NCBI RefSeq assembly: GCF_000381065.1
Contig: NZ_KB905845.1
Span: 1-64,000 of the forward strand
Source: Propionispira raffinosivorans DSM 20765
GTDB taxonomy: Bacteria > Bacillota > Negativicutes > Selenomonadales > Selenomonadaceae
Reading direction: 5' to 3'
Length of the DNA: 64,000 nucleotides
The translations under genes and the position numbers were made by a program. Shown in pieces: positions 56,000 to 64,000 of this stretch. The stretch's first letter is position 1. Each line of letters starts with the position of its first letter. Below the pieces are notes generated by a model that had not been told where the DNA came from, ran no database searches, and saw only the letters and a list, made by a program, of their open reading frames with translations.

Positions 56000-56145
56000 A
56001 TTAGCCTACGAGGTTAGCTGACGGGTTAGGGTAGAGAAGAAGACCACCCTTGCTGTTATATTCATAACTCCTTATGAAAGCAACAAAATTCACCCCAAAA
56101 CACAAATTGGTTTCCCCGTTCCTGAGTTAGATTCGGCTTATTTAT
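56000..56145 (-). promoter_or_regulatory. c-di-AMP riboswitch (ydaO/yuaA type)
   Basis: The minus strand shows the ydaO-type conserved blocks in order: GCCGAATCTAACTCAGG, ACGGGGGAACC-like ACGGGGAAACC, GGGGTGAATTTTGTTGC, and the 3' block CCCGTCAGCTAACCTCG TAGGC. The aptamer ends about 20 nt before the NlpC/P60 start, so control is probably by access to the ribosome site. A candidate promoter (TTGAAG-17-TTATAA) lies at 56188-56216. Confidence 0.88.
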
Positions 56146-56187
56146 CCTCAGCCTACTCAATTCGACAATAAATACATTTATCCTTCT

Positions 56188-56216
56188 TTATAAGGATATT
56201 TTTTGTATTTCTTCAA
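56188..56216 (-). promoter_or_regulatory. Candidate promoter of the NlpC/P60 unit
   Basis: -35 TTGAAG, 17-bp spacer, -10 TTATAA, about 45 nt upstream of the aptamer start. Only the spacer and -35 are strong. Confidence 0.35.
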
Positions 56217-56301
56217 CTTTTTTCTTACGTATTAAAAATATTCTGTTTTTTATAAAAGCGCTTTTGCTTACATTTCCGGCTTTATCTTAGCACAATTGCA
56301 T

Positions 56302-56330
56302 AAAAAAACTGCCGGAAAATCCGACAGTTT
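56302..56330 (-). terminator. Terminator after rnpB
   Basis: Stem AAACTGTCGG / CCGGCAGTTT with a 5-nt loop, followed by seven T residues on the minus strand. Confidence 0.9.
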
Positions 56331-56342
56331 AATTTTTGTTAA

Positions 56343-56714
56343 GCAAACTATGAGCAATCATTAAGCCGAGTTTTGTTCCGCTTACGCGGCAATAATCATT
56401 TATCTAGATCAGCCGTTGCCAACTGATTCAAGCGACACAACCCGGAAGGTTCCGCGGGCAGCATCATCCCTTCCCTATTCGGTCTTGCTCCGTGTGGGGT
56501 TTACCTAGCCAGTTAGTCACCTAACTGCTGGTGCGCTCTTACCGCACCTTTCCATCCTTACCTGATAAAATCAGGCGGTTTAAATTTCTATAGCACTTTC
56601 CCTAAGGTCACCCTCGCTGGACGTTATCCAGCACATTGCCCTATGGAGCCCGGACTTTCCTCAAATGCCTCGAGGCACTCGCGATTATTTTTCATACTCA
56701 CAGTCGTTTGATAA
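56343..56714 (-). ncRNA. rnpB: RNase P RNA (class A)
   Basis: Catalytic RNA that trims tRNA 5' ends. The minus strand carries the universal core GAGGAAAGTCCGGGCTCC near the 5' end, with GGGCAATGTGCTGG. The block GAAAGTGCTATAGAAA and the 3' elements TAAACCCCACACGGAGCAAG, TAGGGAAGGGATG and AAAACTCGGCTTAATG are also present. Helix P1 is closed by CAAAC / GTTTG ends. The start is set by a consensus promoter just upstream; a terminator follows at 56302-56330. Confidence 0.95.
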
Positions 56715-56721
56715 CTATGTG

Positions 56722-56750
56722 ATTATATCACTCGGCTAAATAGATGTCAA
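56722..56750 (-). promoter_or_regulatory. Consensus sigma-A promoter for rnpB
   Basis: -35 TTGACA, 17-bp spacer, -10 TATAAT, all positions consensus, with the start expected around 56714. It lies within the 50 nt after thiE. Confidence 0.9.
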
Positions 56751-56766
56751 ACTAAGTTTCATACTG

Positions 56767-57420
56767 CTAACATGAAATATTCATAAGGCTTTGCAAACTC
56801 TTGACTTTTGCTCCAATATCTTCTGCACCAACAATCGCTGAAACAACTGCCGTAGTTTGAGCACCCGCAGCACATACCTCTGCAATATTATGCTCTTTTA
56901 TGCCCCCAATTGCAACAAAAGGAAGTTTCCCCTGGGTCGCGGCATATTTGACAAAAGCCAAACCAACCGGTGCACTGACATTCTTTTTTGTTTGTGTTGC
57001 AAAAACAGGACCTACACCTACATAATCAACATACCCCAATGCTTCGGCTAAGCGGAGCTGCTCGGGGCAATGCGTTGAAAGTCCCAATATTTTATCTGAT
57101 CCAATCAGTTTGCGCACGATCTGTGCAGGTAGATCATCCTGTCCAATATGAACACCATCTGCATCGACGGCTAATGCCAAATCAACAAAATCATCAATAA
57201 CAAATGTAACATTGGCATCTCGTGTCATTTTGCGTATGGCAGTGCACTGTTCATACATTTCTTTGGCTGTTTTTTCTTTTTCACGATATTGCAAAAACGT
57301 AATACCTGCTTGAATTAGTTGATCTACAACCTCTAAATTACTGCGACCTTTTGACAAAGCTTCATCCGTTAAAGCATAAATCTTTGTTTTTTTGAAATTT
57401 TCCATTCCTAAAGAGCGCAT
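56767..57420 (-). CDS. thiE: Thiamine phosphate synthase
   Basis: Couples the thiazole and pyrimidine halves of thiamine. 217 aa from the ATG (MRSLGMENFK) with GGGGGAA 5 nt upstream; the longer reading overlaps thiF with no site. TIM-barrel motifs: FLQYREKEKTAKEMYEQC, VTFVIDDFVDLALAVDADGVHIGQDDLP, VDYVGVGPVFATQTKKN and PFVAIGGI. It is the last gene of the TPP-controlled operon. Confidence 0.95.
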   Translation of the reverse strand: MRSLGMENFKKTKIYALTDEALSKGRSNLEVVDQLIQAGITFLQYREKEKTAKEMYEQCTAIRKMTRDANVTFVIDDFVDLALAVDADGVHIGQDDLPAQIVRKLIGSDKILGLSTHCPEQLRLAEALGYVDYVGVGPVFATQTKKNVSAPVGLAFVKYAATQGKLPFVAIGGIKEHNIAEVCAAGAQTTAVVSAIVGAEDIGAKVKSLQSLMNISC

Positions 57421-57433
57421 ACGTATTCCCCCA

Positions 57434-58036
57434 TTATCCAATAACATGTTCTAACACCAAATCCACCTGTTTCGCAGCTGCAATCGTTACGCCGGGTGCC
57501 AGCGGCGGCAAATGATCAATGTCGCTGTTAAGATCTCCCACTATACAAAAATCATTGCGGATTTTATGAGTTTTAATTCGATCACTATTGCCAAAACCTG
57601 CTAATCCTGATACCGCTACGACAAATTCTTTTTTACCCACAAACGTTTCGACAAATAGAGTTTTATACGCCGGTTTATCAAATGCTTCTATTAAAATACT
57701 ACAACCATGAAATAACTCGTTGATATTTGCTTCATCCACTTTTTTATGAATAATATTAAGTTCAAGATCCGGATTAATCTTATACAAAATTTCAGCCAAA
57801 GCTTCCACCTTTGCTGTTCCGACTTGCTCCAAAAAATAATTCTGCCTGTTTAAATTACTGGTTTCAATTTCATCCATATCAACGATCGTTATTTTTTTAA
57901 ACCCCGATCGAACAAGCATACTAGCGCAATTTGAACCAAGTCCGCCAGCTCCAGCAATACCAACCGTAGTCCTTTGAATTTTAACAATTTGTTCAGTCGA
58001 TAAATATTTTTTTAGGCCTGCCTCAAATGCATTCAA
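57434..58036 (-). CDS. thiF: ThiS adenylyltransferase ThiF (short form)
   Basis: Activates the ThiS C-terminus as acyl-adenylate for sulfur loading. About 200 aa from a TTG overlapping the thiH stop, behind CAGGGA. E1-like Rossmann motif [20 protein letters not shown], then [16 protein letters not shown]. The paired zinc CxxC motifs of E. coli ThiF are absent, as in other short clostridial forms. It lies between thiH and thiE. Confidence 0.92.
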   Translation of the reverse strand: MNAFEAGLKKYLSTEQIVKIQRTTVGIAGAGGLGSNCASMLVRSGFKKITIVDMDEIETSNLNRQNYFLEQVGTAKVEALAEILYKINPDLELNIIHKKVDEANINELFHGCSILIEAFDKPAYKTLFVETFVGKKEFVVAVSGLAGFGNSDRIKTHKIRNDFCIVGDLNSDIDHLPPLAPGVTIAAAKQVDLVLEHVIG

Positions 58037-59136
58037 TACAATCCCTGCCAATCTTTATAAACTGGTTGATAGCCTTCGCTGTAGAGCATCTGCGCCATAT
58101 CCTCAATCGACCGCGTATCGGAAATATCAAACTGGCTTGAATCTTCACCTTTTGTATGTCCGCCAACAGCAGTGGTCACACCACCGGAAATTTTTGTCAC
58201 ACCAAGCTTCACCAAATGATCCCGCATCATGCGATTTTCTCTGGATGACAAAGTAATACCGCTGCGTGGCATAAATATACGATAAGCAGTAATATACTGA
58301 ACAAGATTTACATCATTAACAATAACACGCGGTGGAAATCCGGCTGCACAAGGACGCATGCGCGGTGTCGACACTGCAACTTCCACATCTTTATAAACAT
58401 GTTGCAAATAATCGGCGTGAACACCTGTAAAAAAAGCCTCTTTACGCCAGTCATTCAGCCCCAAAAGTGCTCCGATATTAACATTGCGCATTCCAGAGCG
58501 GCAAGCCCGCTCCGGTGCATCCAGGCGAAATTCGTAAATACTTTTCGGACCAGCCAAATGAAGTTCTTTGTATATCGAGCTATCATAAACTTCTTGGAAC
58601 ATTGTCATGCCATCCACACCAGATTGAACGGTTCTTACATATTCTTCTTCCGTCAGGGAATAGATTTCTACACTAATGCTCGTAAAAAATTTTTTAAGGA
58701 CCTGTACTGCTGCTAAAATATAATCTACCGAACTATATTTTTGTGATTCACCGGTAAGAATCAGGATATGCTTGAGTCCCGTTTCCGAAATTTTCTTGGC
58801 CTCCGCTTCGACTTCCGCCATGGTAAGTTGTTTTCGTTCCAGCACATTATCATGGTTAAAGCCACAATAAACGCAAAGATTGTCACAATAATTCGCAATA
58901 TACATCGGTGTAAAAAGCTGCATTACTTTACCAAAATTTTGGATTGTCATTCTCCGAGCACGCTGCGCCATCACCTCTAAATGACGTTCTGCTGCTGGTG
59001 ACAATAGCGTTAAATAATCATAACGATTCAATTTTCCTTTACTTAAAACAGACAAAACATCCTGATCTTTTATTTTTGAAAAAAAATCCAGCAAATCCAG
59101 ATCCTTATACTTTTCCATTTCTTGCAAAAAGCTCAT
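58033..59136 (-). CDS. thiH: 2-iminoacetate synthase ThiH (radical SAM)
   Basis: Makes dehydroglycine from tyrosine for the thiazole ring; oxygen-sensitive, the anaerobic alternative to glycine oxidase ThiO. 367 aa from the ATG ([10 protein letters not shown]) with GGGAGG 8 nt upstream. The radical-SAM cluster motif is [10 protein letters not shown] (CxxxCxxC). [19 protein letters not shown] and the C-terminal half with [14 protein letters not shown] are typical. It begins just past thiG. Confidence 0.95.
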   Translation of the reverse strand: MSFLQEMEKYKDLDLLDFFSKIKDQDVLSVLSKGKLNRYDYLTLLSPAAERHLEVMAQRARRMTIQNFGKVMQLFTPMYIANYCDNLCVYCGFNHDNVLERKQLTMAEVEAEAKKISETGLKHILILTGESQKYSSVDYILAAVQVLKKFFTSISVEIYSLTEEEYVRTVQSGVDGMTMFQEVYDSSIYKELHLAGPKSIYEFRLDAPERACRSGMRNVNIGALLGLNDWRKEAFFTGVHADYLQHVYKDVEVAVSTPRMRPCAAGFPPRVIVNDVNLVQYITAYRIFMPRSGITLSSRENRMMRDHLVKLGVTKISGGVTTAVGGHTKGEDSSQFDISDTRSIEDMAQMLYSEGYQPVYKDWQGLY

Positions 59137-59137
59137 T

Positions 59138-59923
59138 TCAAAGGACCTCCCCGTCATGTAAAAACCCGGTAAGCGGTGAAGATGCAGCCGCTCCACTCGG
59201 CATAACTCTCCCCAAACCAGCCAAATAAGCCATTCGCCCTGCCTGCACTGCTAACTTAAAGGCATGAGCCATAGCTGCCGGATCTGTCGCTACAGCAATC
59301 GCCGTATTGACTAAAACGCCTGCAGCTCCCATTTCCATAGCGGCAGCCGCCTCTGAAGGTCTGCCAATCCCAGCATCTACAATAATCGGCAGATCAATTT
59401 CATCAATCAAGATTCGAAGCAGTTCAACTGTTTGCAAACCACGGTTACTGCCAATCGGTGCACCCAGCGGCATTACCGCTGCCGCCCCAGCATCTACCAA
59501 ACGTTTCGCACTCATTAAATCTGGACTCATATACGGCAAAACAATAAAGCCTTCTTTTGCTAGAATCTCTGTTGCTTTAATTGTTTCTTGATTATCCGGT
59601 AAAAGATACCGATTATCGGAAATAACCTCGATTTTAATCCAGTCCCCACACCCCATAGCTCGTGCCATATGGGCAATTCGAACCGCTTCATCCGCCGTTC
59701 TGGCACCTGAAGTATTTGGCATCAAAATACAATTTTCAGGAATGTAATTTAAAATATTTTCTGCTTCATAGTCACGATCCGCCCGGCGCAGCGCAACCGT
59801 AACAATCTGGGCAGCCGCTGCTTCTATCGCCGCTGGCATATCTTTATTGGAAGAAAATTTCCCTGTACCCATTAATAATCGACTCTGTATTTGTGTGTTG
59901 CCAATCGTAAATAGATCTCCCAT
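59138..59923 (-). CDS. thiG: Thiazole synthase ThiG
   Basis: Assembles thiazole phosphate from 1-deoxyxylulose 5-phosphate, dehydroglycine and ThiS-thiocarboxylate. 261 aa from the ATG ([10 protein letters not shown]), with the ribosome site GGAGG lying in the last codons of thiS. Motifs: [46 protein letters not shown] with the imine-forming Lys, and [17 protein letters not shown]. Confidence 0.96.
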   Translation of the reverse strand: MGDLFTIGNTQIQSRLLMGTGKFSSNKDMPAAIEAAAAQIVTVALRRADRDYEAENILNYIPENCILMPNTSGARTADEAVRIAHMARAMGCGDWIKIEVISDNRYLLPDNQETIKATEILAKEGFIVLPYMSPDLMSAKRLVDAGAAAVMPLGAPIGSNRGLQTVELLRILIDEIDLPIIVDAGIGRPSEAAAAMEMGAAGVLVNTAIAVATDPAAMAHAFKLAVQAGRMAYLAGLGRVMPSGAAASSPLTGFLHDGEVL

Positions 59924-59924
59924 T

Positions 59925-60125
59925 TCAGCCACCTCCTACAAAGGTAACAATTTCCAATCGATCTTGTGGACTTAAGATAATTTCATACCAATGTTTGTTT
60001 GCAATGATTGTACCATTATGTTCAACCACGACTTTTTTAGGCAAAAAACCTTTTCCCACCAAAAAATCACCTAAACTCATATTTTCCTGAATGATATTTT
60101 CTTTCCCATTTACTACAATTTCCAT
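59925..60125 (-). CDS. thiS: Sulfur carrier protein ThiS
   Basis: Ubiquitin-fold carrier whose C-terminal glycine is thiocarboxylated. 66 aa from the ATG ([10 protein letters not shown]). It ends [11 protein letters not shown], like B. subtilis ThiS. An in-frame upstream stretch back to 60176 would start inside the riboswitch terminator and is not part of the gene. Ribosome site is weak (GAGAG or GGTG). First gene of the thiamine operon. Confidence 0.93.
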   Translation of the reverse strand: MEIVVNGKENIIQENMSLGDFLVGKGFLPKKVVVEHNGTIIANKHWYEIILSPQDRLEIVTFVGGG

Positions 60126-60173
60126 GTCAACACCAGCTCTCTTCGTATTTTCATGCCGCCTGAACATAGTGAG

Positions 60174-60205
60174 CAAAAATAACGCCTATCCATATAGGAT
60201 AGGCG
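60174..60205 (-). terminator. Terminator of the TPP riboswitch expression platform
   Basis: Perfect 9-bp stem CGCCTATCC / GGATAGGCG with a 5-nt loop, followed by TTATTTTT on the minus strand, between the aptamer and thiS. Confidence 0.88.
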
Positions 60206-60214
60206 TATATAATA

Positions 60215-60307
60215 CACATTTGCACTTCCTACGCGGGCATTATCCCGATCAGGTAACAGGTCAGGTGCTTAATAGCCCTTTCTCAGCCCATAACATGAGC
60301 TCCCTAG
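60215..60307 (-). promoter_or_regulatory. TPP riboswitch (THI element)
   Basis: The minus strand shows GGGAGC, CTGAGAAAGGGC, GACCTGTTACCTGATC and GGATAATGCCCGCGTAGGAAG, the conserved THI-box blocks, in order. It lies 90 nt upstream of thiS, with a terminator hairpin between: thiamine diphosphate binding should favour termination. A possible promoter (TTGTTA-17-ACAATA) lies just upstream. Confidence 0.95.
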
Positions 60308-60377
60308 CAATCTATTGTGTTACACAAATTCTCTGTAACAAATTTAGTTTAACTCTTTTTTGCAACTACGTCAATCA

Positions 60378-61496
60378 TCAAATCACAGTAAAAAAATCCC
60401 GACTCGTATCATCGGCGGTAATTTCAACCTGCCGGCCTTGTTCTTGCATACAAGAACGTAATCGTTCCGCTAAAACTTGCACCACAGGCATCTCTGTGCC
60501 AAAATGTCCAGCATCAATAAGGTGAATTCCCTGTTCAACTGCTTTTTGTGCTTCATGATATTTAACATCACCGGTAACAAATACATCCGCACCAGCATAG
60601 GCTGCTTTCCCGATAAATTCAGCCCCGCTGCCGCTGCACAGAGCTACTTTTCTGACGAGTTTATTGCCACTTTTCACAACACGTAATTGGTTTGTCGACA
60701 AGGCATTTTTTACCGTTTTAGCAAACTCATCAATAGTAGTGGGTTCGTTTAGTTCGCCAATTCGCCCCATACCTTCCACTTTTCTTTTATTTTTAAGTGA
60801 ATATACATCATAACCCACCGATTCATAAGGGTGTACCTTCAGCATAGCCTTAACAACTTTATTTAAAATTTCAGCTGGCAAAATGGTCTCCAGACGAATT
60901 TCATTTACTGTTTCCAAAACACCACATTTTCCCTTAAACGGCTTTGCCTCAGTAAGCGGTAAAAATTGCCCCGCACCAATTACCGAAAAACTGCAATGTG
61001 AATAATTACCAATTTGACCTGCTCCAGCATTGCCAATTGCCGTCTGTACAACGTCCTTATACTCCACAGGAACAAATACAACTAGCTTGACAAGTTCTTC
61101 TTCATGGCTGATGTCTAAAGGCTTCACATTCTTCAAAAGTAAAAGTTCAGCCAAAACATCATTCACACCACCACTGGCAGTATCAAGATTCGTATGTGCC
61201 GCATATACAGCAATGTCATATTTCAAAATTCTGCTAAGCATGTGACCCAACGGAAGATCCGTTCGCAGATTTTTTATTGGTTTAAAGATTAGTGGATGAT
61301 GCGCGATAATTAAATCATATTTTTCCTGCACGGCCCGCTCAATAACCGCTTCACTTACATCGAGACAAACCAATATTCTCTCAATATTTTGTGCCGGGCT
61401 GCCAATTAACAGCCCAACATTATCCCAGCTTTCAGCAAGAATACGTGGTGCAATCTTATCCATGATATCCATTACAACCTGACATTTTATAGACAT
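60378..61496 (-). CDS. Nif3-like dinuclear metal centre protein
   Basis: 372 aa; the long B. subtilis YqfO-type form with an inserted PII-like domain (about 130-230) between two NIF3 halves. Metal ligands visible in IIAHHPLIFKP and YAAHTNLDTASGGVND (N half) and VTGDVKYHEAQ and IDAGHFGTEMPVV (C half). Often annotated as GTP cyclohydrolase I type 2 without good support; function unknown. It overlaps trmK by 10 nt, as in other Bacillota. Confidence 0.93.
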   Translation of the reverse strand: MSIKCQVVMDIMDKIAPRILAESWDNVGLLIGSPAQNIERILVCLDVSEAVIERAVQEKYDLIIAHHPLIFKPIKNLRTDLPLGHMLSRILKYDIAVYAAHTNLDTASGGVNDVLAELLLLKNVKPLDISHEEELVKLVVFVPVEYKDVVQTAIGNAGAGQIGNYSHCSFSVIGAGQFLPLTEAKPFKGKCGVLETVNEIRLETILPAEILNKVVKAMLKVHPYESVGYDVYSLKNKRKVEGMGRIGELNEPTTIDEFAKTVKNALSTNQLRVVKSGNKLVRKVALCSGSGAEFIGKAAYAGADVFVTGDVKYHEAQKAVEQGIHLIDAGHFGTEMPVVQVLAERLRSCMQEQGRQVEITADDTSRDFFTVI

Positions 61497-62176
61497 TGCA
61501 TTCGATCCTCCAATTCTTTTATTTTTTCTAAAACAAAGGAATATTTTTCACTTTGTTTTGCCTGTTCACTGTTTGCCATTCCCCTTAAAACACGTTTGCT
61601 TTGAAAAAGCAAATTTTCAATGTGCTGACGCAATAAAATATGGCGATTTTGCCAAAGCATTGGACCAATTTCCATTAAAAGGTCTTCTGGCATTGCCGTA
61701 TACCCATGAACAGCATACATCACTTCATACAAGCGGCCTTCATCAAAAACAAGATCTTCCTCGTTGATTTTCCAGCCATTTTGGTAGAGCCATGAACGCA
61801 GAAGTGCTGCTCCATTCATCGGCTGCAAAACCACTCCTTTTAAATCAGCTGTAACACGGGGGCATTTGCTTAAAATATCAATCATCAAAGCTCCCCCCAT
61901 GCCCGCAATCGTCAGCACATCAACTTCACCTGGCGACAAAACAGTAATACCATCACCAAAACGAACATCAATCTGTGACGATACTCCCGCCGCTAAAATT
62001 GTTTTTTGAGCCACCTGATAAGGTCCCGCATGTACATCACAAGCAAAGGCTTTATCCACAATTTTATTTTCTACCAACGAAATAGGCAAATAAGCGTGAT
62101 CTGTGCCAATATCTGCCACCACTGAACCTTTGGGAACAAATTTTGCCACCGATAATAAACGCGGTCCTAAATTCAT
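61487..62176 (-). CDS. trmK: tRNA (adenine22-N1)-methyltransferase TrmK
   Basis: Makes m1A22 in tRNA. 229 aa. The SAM-binding motif is VVADIGTDHAYLPISLVENK (about 18-37), the catalytic region is TIAGMGGALMIDIL, and LQPMNGAALLRSWL follows. A C-terminal coiled coil (about 185-225) is typical. The start has GGAGGAAG 6 nt upstream. It follows rpoD and two tRNA genes. Confidence 0.95.
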   Translation of the reverse strand: MNLGPRLLSVAKFVPKGSVVADIGTDHAYLPISLVENKIVDKAFACDVHAGPYQVAQKTILAAGVSSQIDVRFGDGITVLSPGEVDVLTIAGMGGALMIDILSKCPRVTADLKGVVLQPMNGAALLRSWLYQNGWKINEEDLVFDEGRLYEVMYAVHGYTAMPEDLLMEIGPMLWQNRHILLRQHIENLLFQSKRVLRGMANSEQAKQSEKYSFVLEKIKELEDRMQCL

Positions 62177-62202
62177 TATACTTCCTCCAAATTTTCAAAT
62201 AT

Positions 62203-62233
62203 AAAAAAATGCAAAGCAGACTCTGCTTTGCAT
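62203..62233 (-). terminator. Terminator after the tRNA pair
   Basis: Perfect 12-bp arms ATGCAAAGCAGA / TCTGCTTTGCAT with a 1-nt centre (so about a 3-5-nt loop), followed by seven T residues on the minus strand. Confidence 0.92.
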
Positions 62234-62244
62234 CAAATGTATTA

Positions 62245-62330
62245 CATTGATGGGTAATACCAAAATAAAACTGCTATGAAACCGCTTAATAAGCAGAAAT
62301 ACACGTAGCGAATCTATTACCCAAATTCTT
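62245..62330 (-). ncRNA. Candidate structured RNA between tRNA-CAU and its terminator
   Basis: About 105 nt without a gene lie between the tRNA and the terminator. A 9-bp closing stem (TGGGTAATA at 62315-62323 read on the minus strand, pairing with TATTACCCA at 62251-62259) encloses an inner stem CTGCT / AGCAG (62271-62275 with 62292-62296). It would be transcribed with the tRNAs. I recognise no known family. Confidence 0.35.
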
Positions 62331-62337
62331 TATAAAA

Positions 62338-62412
62338 TGGTGGGCCCACCTGGGATTGAACCAGGGACCGACCGGTTATGAGCCGGTTGCTCTACCGCTG
62401 AGCTATAGGCCC
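62338..62412 (-). tRNA. tRNA with CAU anticodon (Met or lysidine-modified Ile2)
   Basis: 75 nt including the encoded CCA. Acceptor GGGCCTA / TGGGCCC-type pairing, D arm GCTCAGCGGTAGAGC, anticodon stem CCGGCTCATAACCGG with anticodon CAT, T loop GGTTCAATCC. Elongator Met and Ile2 cannot be told apart by anticodon; the overall body resembles isoleucine tRNAs. Confidence 0.93.
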
Positions 62413-62420
62413 TTAAAAAA

Positions 62421-62496
62421 TGGCTCCTTGAGTAGGACTCGAACCTACGACCGATCGGTTAACAGCCGATTGCTCTACCAACTGAGCTATCAAGGA
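62421..62496 (-). tRNA. tRNA-Asn (GTT)
   Basis: 76 nt including encoded CCA. Acceptor TCCTTGA / TCAAGGA, D arm GCTCAGTTGGTAGAGC, anticodon loop CTGTTAACC with anticodon GTT, T arm GTAGGTTCGAGTCCTAC. First tRNA behind a consensus promoter, 8 nt from the next tRNA. Confidence 0.97.
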
Positions 62497-62513
62497 ATAT
62501 GCCAACATCAGCT

Positions 62514-62542
62514 ATTATACAAAATGACATTTATCATGTCAA
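62514..62542 (-). promoter_or_regulatory. Consensus promoter for the tRNA pair
   Basis: -35 TTGACA, 17-bp spacer, -10 TATAAT, all consensus, between rpoD and tRNA-Asn. Confidence 0.92.
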
Positions 62543-62557
62543 GAAAAATTTGTAAAT

Positions 62558-63682
62558 TTATTCAAGAAAATCCTTTAATTTCTTACTACGACTTGGGTGG
62601 CGAAGCTTTCGCAAGGCTTTCGCTTCGATCTGGCGAATACGTTCTCTCGTCACACCAAAATTTTGTCCAACCTCTTCAAGCGTTCTTGCCCGACCATCAT
62701 CTAGTCCAAAGCGCAGGCGAAGTACTTTTTCCTCGCGCGGCGTCAATGTTTCTAAAACCTCTTCCAATTGTTCCTTCAGTAACATAAAGGAGGCAGCTTC
62801 AGCTGGAGCCGGTGCATCCTGATCTTCAATAAAATCACCAAGATGGGAATCTTCTTCTTCACCAATTGGCGTTTCCAGCGATACTGGTTCTTGCGCAATT
62901 TTCATAATTTCGCGAACCCGTTCTACTGTAATTTCCATTTCTTTGGCAATTTCTTCTGGAGCGGGTTCTCGGCCAAGTTCTTGTAAAAGTTGACGTGATA
63001 CCCGAATCAATTTATTGATTGTTTCAACCATATGCACAGGGATTCGAATCGTTCGCGCTTGATCGGCAATAGCCCTGGTAATGGCCTGACGAATCCACCA
63101 AGTTGCATACGTACTGAATTTATAGCCTTTATTATAGTCAAATTTTTCTACAGCCTTAATCAGTCCAAGATTTCCTTCTTGAATTAAATCAAGAAACAAC
63201 ATTCCACGACCAACATACCGTTTTGCAATGCTGACAACCAAACGAAGATTTGCTTCGGCCAGCCTGCGTTTTGCTTCTTCGTCGCCCTCTTCCATGCGTT
63301 TCGCTAAAAAGACTTCTTCTTCTGCGGTCAATAGAGGTACACGACCAATTTCCTTTAAATACATACGAACCGGATCATCAATACTGATACCTTCTGGAAT
63401 GCTTAAATCAATTTCATTTTCATCGCCGTCAGTTTTGTCAAGTCCCTGAACATCCGTATCATCCGTGTGATCTGAATCAGCAATTTCATCGACAATATCG
63501 ATACCTTTGCCCGTAAAGATCTCATACATATCATCGATTTCTTCTGGCGACAGCTCTTCACTTTGAAAAGCGTCAACAATTTCCGTATACGTAAGAACGG
63601 CACCGCGTTTTTTAGCTTTATTCAATAGCTTTTCAATTATTTCTGCACTGTGCGCCGACAAATGTTGTTTCTTTTCAGCCAT
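62558..63682 (-). CDS. rpoD: Primary sigma factor RpoD (SigA)
   Basis: Housekeeping RNA polymerase sigma factor. 374 aa. Short region 1.1, an acidic linker (about 70-95), region 1.2 ([18 protein letters not shown]), region 2 ([56 protein letters not shown]), region 3 and region 4.2 ([20 protein letters not shown]). It lies directly behind dnaG, as in other Bacillota, and before trmK. Confidence 0.98.
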   Translation of the reverse strand: MAEKKQHLSAHSAEIIEKLLNKAKKRGAVLTYTEIVDAFQSEELSPEEIDDMYEIFTGKGIDIVDEIADSDHTDDTDVQGLDKTDGDENEIDLSIPEGISIDDPVRMYLKEIGRVPLLTAEEEVFLAKRMEEGDEEAKRRLAEANLRLVVSIAKRYVGRGMLFLDLIQEGNLGLIKAVEKFDYNKGYKFSTYATWWIRQAITRAIADQARTIRIPVHMVETINKLIRVSRQLLQELGREPAPEEIAKEMEITVERVREIMKIAQEPVSLETPIGEEEDSHLGDFIEDQDAPAPAEAASFMLLKEQLEEVLETLTPREEKVLRLRFGLDDGRARTLEEVGQNFGVTRERIRQIEAKALRKLRHPSRSKKLKDFLE

Positions 63683-63737
63683 TTACATACCTCCTTTCCG
63701 TATACTTACACTTATTAAATTTTCCCACTGCTTTAAA

Positions 63738-64000
63738 TCATATTTTGTCAATTTCATTTTTTATTCGCTGACTTTCTGCAAGCTCCTGCACAAAGCCCTC
63801 ATCCCCCATACGTTCTAATTCATCTGCCTTCAAGCGATGTTCTTCATATAATTTCCTTAAATATGCTAAATGAATTGTTTTTATGCAATCATCCAGTAAC
63901 TGCAGTCTGTCCTCAGACTCCAATTCATCCAGCAGACAATGTGATAGTTCCGCATTGGCTTTTTCACTCAAATGCGAAGATGCTGTAAGATCATTGATTG
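63738..64000 (-). CDS. dnaG: DNA primase DnaG, C-terminal fragment (continues outside window)
   Basis: The frame is open to the window edge, so this is the 3' end of a longer gene. The 86 visible residues are helical and charged (LLDELESEDRLQLLDDCI, LAYLRKLYEEHRLKADELE), like the DnaB-binding C-terminal domain of DnaG. The call rests on that character plus its place right before rpoD, the classic dnaG-rpoD arrangement. It ends 55 nt before rpoD. Confidence 0.8.
   Translation of the reverse strand, partial: INDLTASSHLSEKANAELSHCLLDELESEDRLQLLDDCIKTIHLAYLRKLYEEHRLKADELERMGDEGFVQELAESQRIKNEIDKI

Noticed and set aside
60126..60176. Longer ThiS N-terminus
   Set aside because: It would begin inside the riboswitch terminator and has no ribosome site; MEIVVNG is the family start.

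Overview
This 64-kb window is a low-GC Bacillota (Firmicutes) chromosome segment. Almost every gene lies on the minus strand; only the nicotinate phosphoribosyltransferase gene and a 29-codon ORF behind it are on the plus strand. The core gene order is the one known from Bacillus subtilis: dprA-topA-trmFO-hslV-hslU-codY, the whole fla/che operon from flgB to sigD-swrB, then rpsB-tsf-pyrH-frr-uppS-cdsA-dxr-rseP-proS. The accessory content points to an anaerobe: radical-SAM ThiH for thiamine, a 2[4Fe-4S] ferredoxin, IspG of the isoprenoid MEP route, a short EF-Ts and a dihydropteroate synthase with an N-terminal extension. My best guess is a motile member of the Negativicutes (Sporomusaceae/Selenomonadaceae-like), with Clostridia as the alternative. 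No outer-membrane gene is present to settle this.

Layout read from high to low coordinates, the main direction of transcription. (1) 62.2-64.0 kb: C-terminus of dnaG, rpoD, a tRNA-Asn/tRNA-CAU pair with its own consensus promoter, and a possible small structured RNA before the terminator. (2) 60.2-62.2 kb: trmK and a Nif3-family gene. (3) 56.3-60.3 kb: a TPP riboswitch with terminator controlling thiS-thiG-thiH-thiF-thiE, then rnpB. (4) 55.1-56.2 kb: a c-di-AMP (ydaO-type) riboswitch in front of an NlpC/P60 wall hydrolase, facing pncB and a 29-aa membrane peptide. (5) 51.8-54 kb: folP-folB-folK. (6) 44-51.7 kb: dprA, topA, trmFO, hslVU and codY, with a near-perfect CodY box upstream of codY. 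(7) 10.5-43.9 kb: the fla/che operon, covering basal body, export apparatus, hook, C-ring and chemotaxis genes, sigma-28, a FapA-type polymer-forming protein and a SwrB-like protein. (8) 0.3-10.4 kb: the translation, lipid and isoprenoid housekeeping string ending at proS. (9) 1-240: one end of an IS200/IS605-family element.

The most notable points are these. A one-base frameshift in an A7 run breaks fliK, the hook-length control gene. A perfect 18-bp-arm inverted repeat lies inside the fapA coding sequence. A promoter/terminator pair brackets flgE inside the operon, and a strong internal promoter precedes cheY. A signal-less lytic transglycosylase sits between fliJ and motE. A 14/15 CodY site lies upstream of codY. 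Three small flagellar-operon or housekeeping proteins have no function I recognise. I see no CRISPR array, prophage or defence island. Gene starts were adjusted from the longest ORF where a Shine-Dalgarno sequence decided it, including several TTG and GTG starts.
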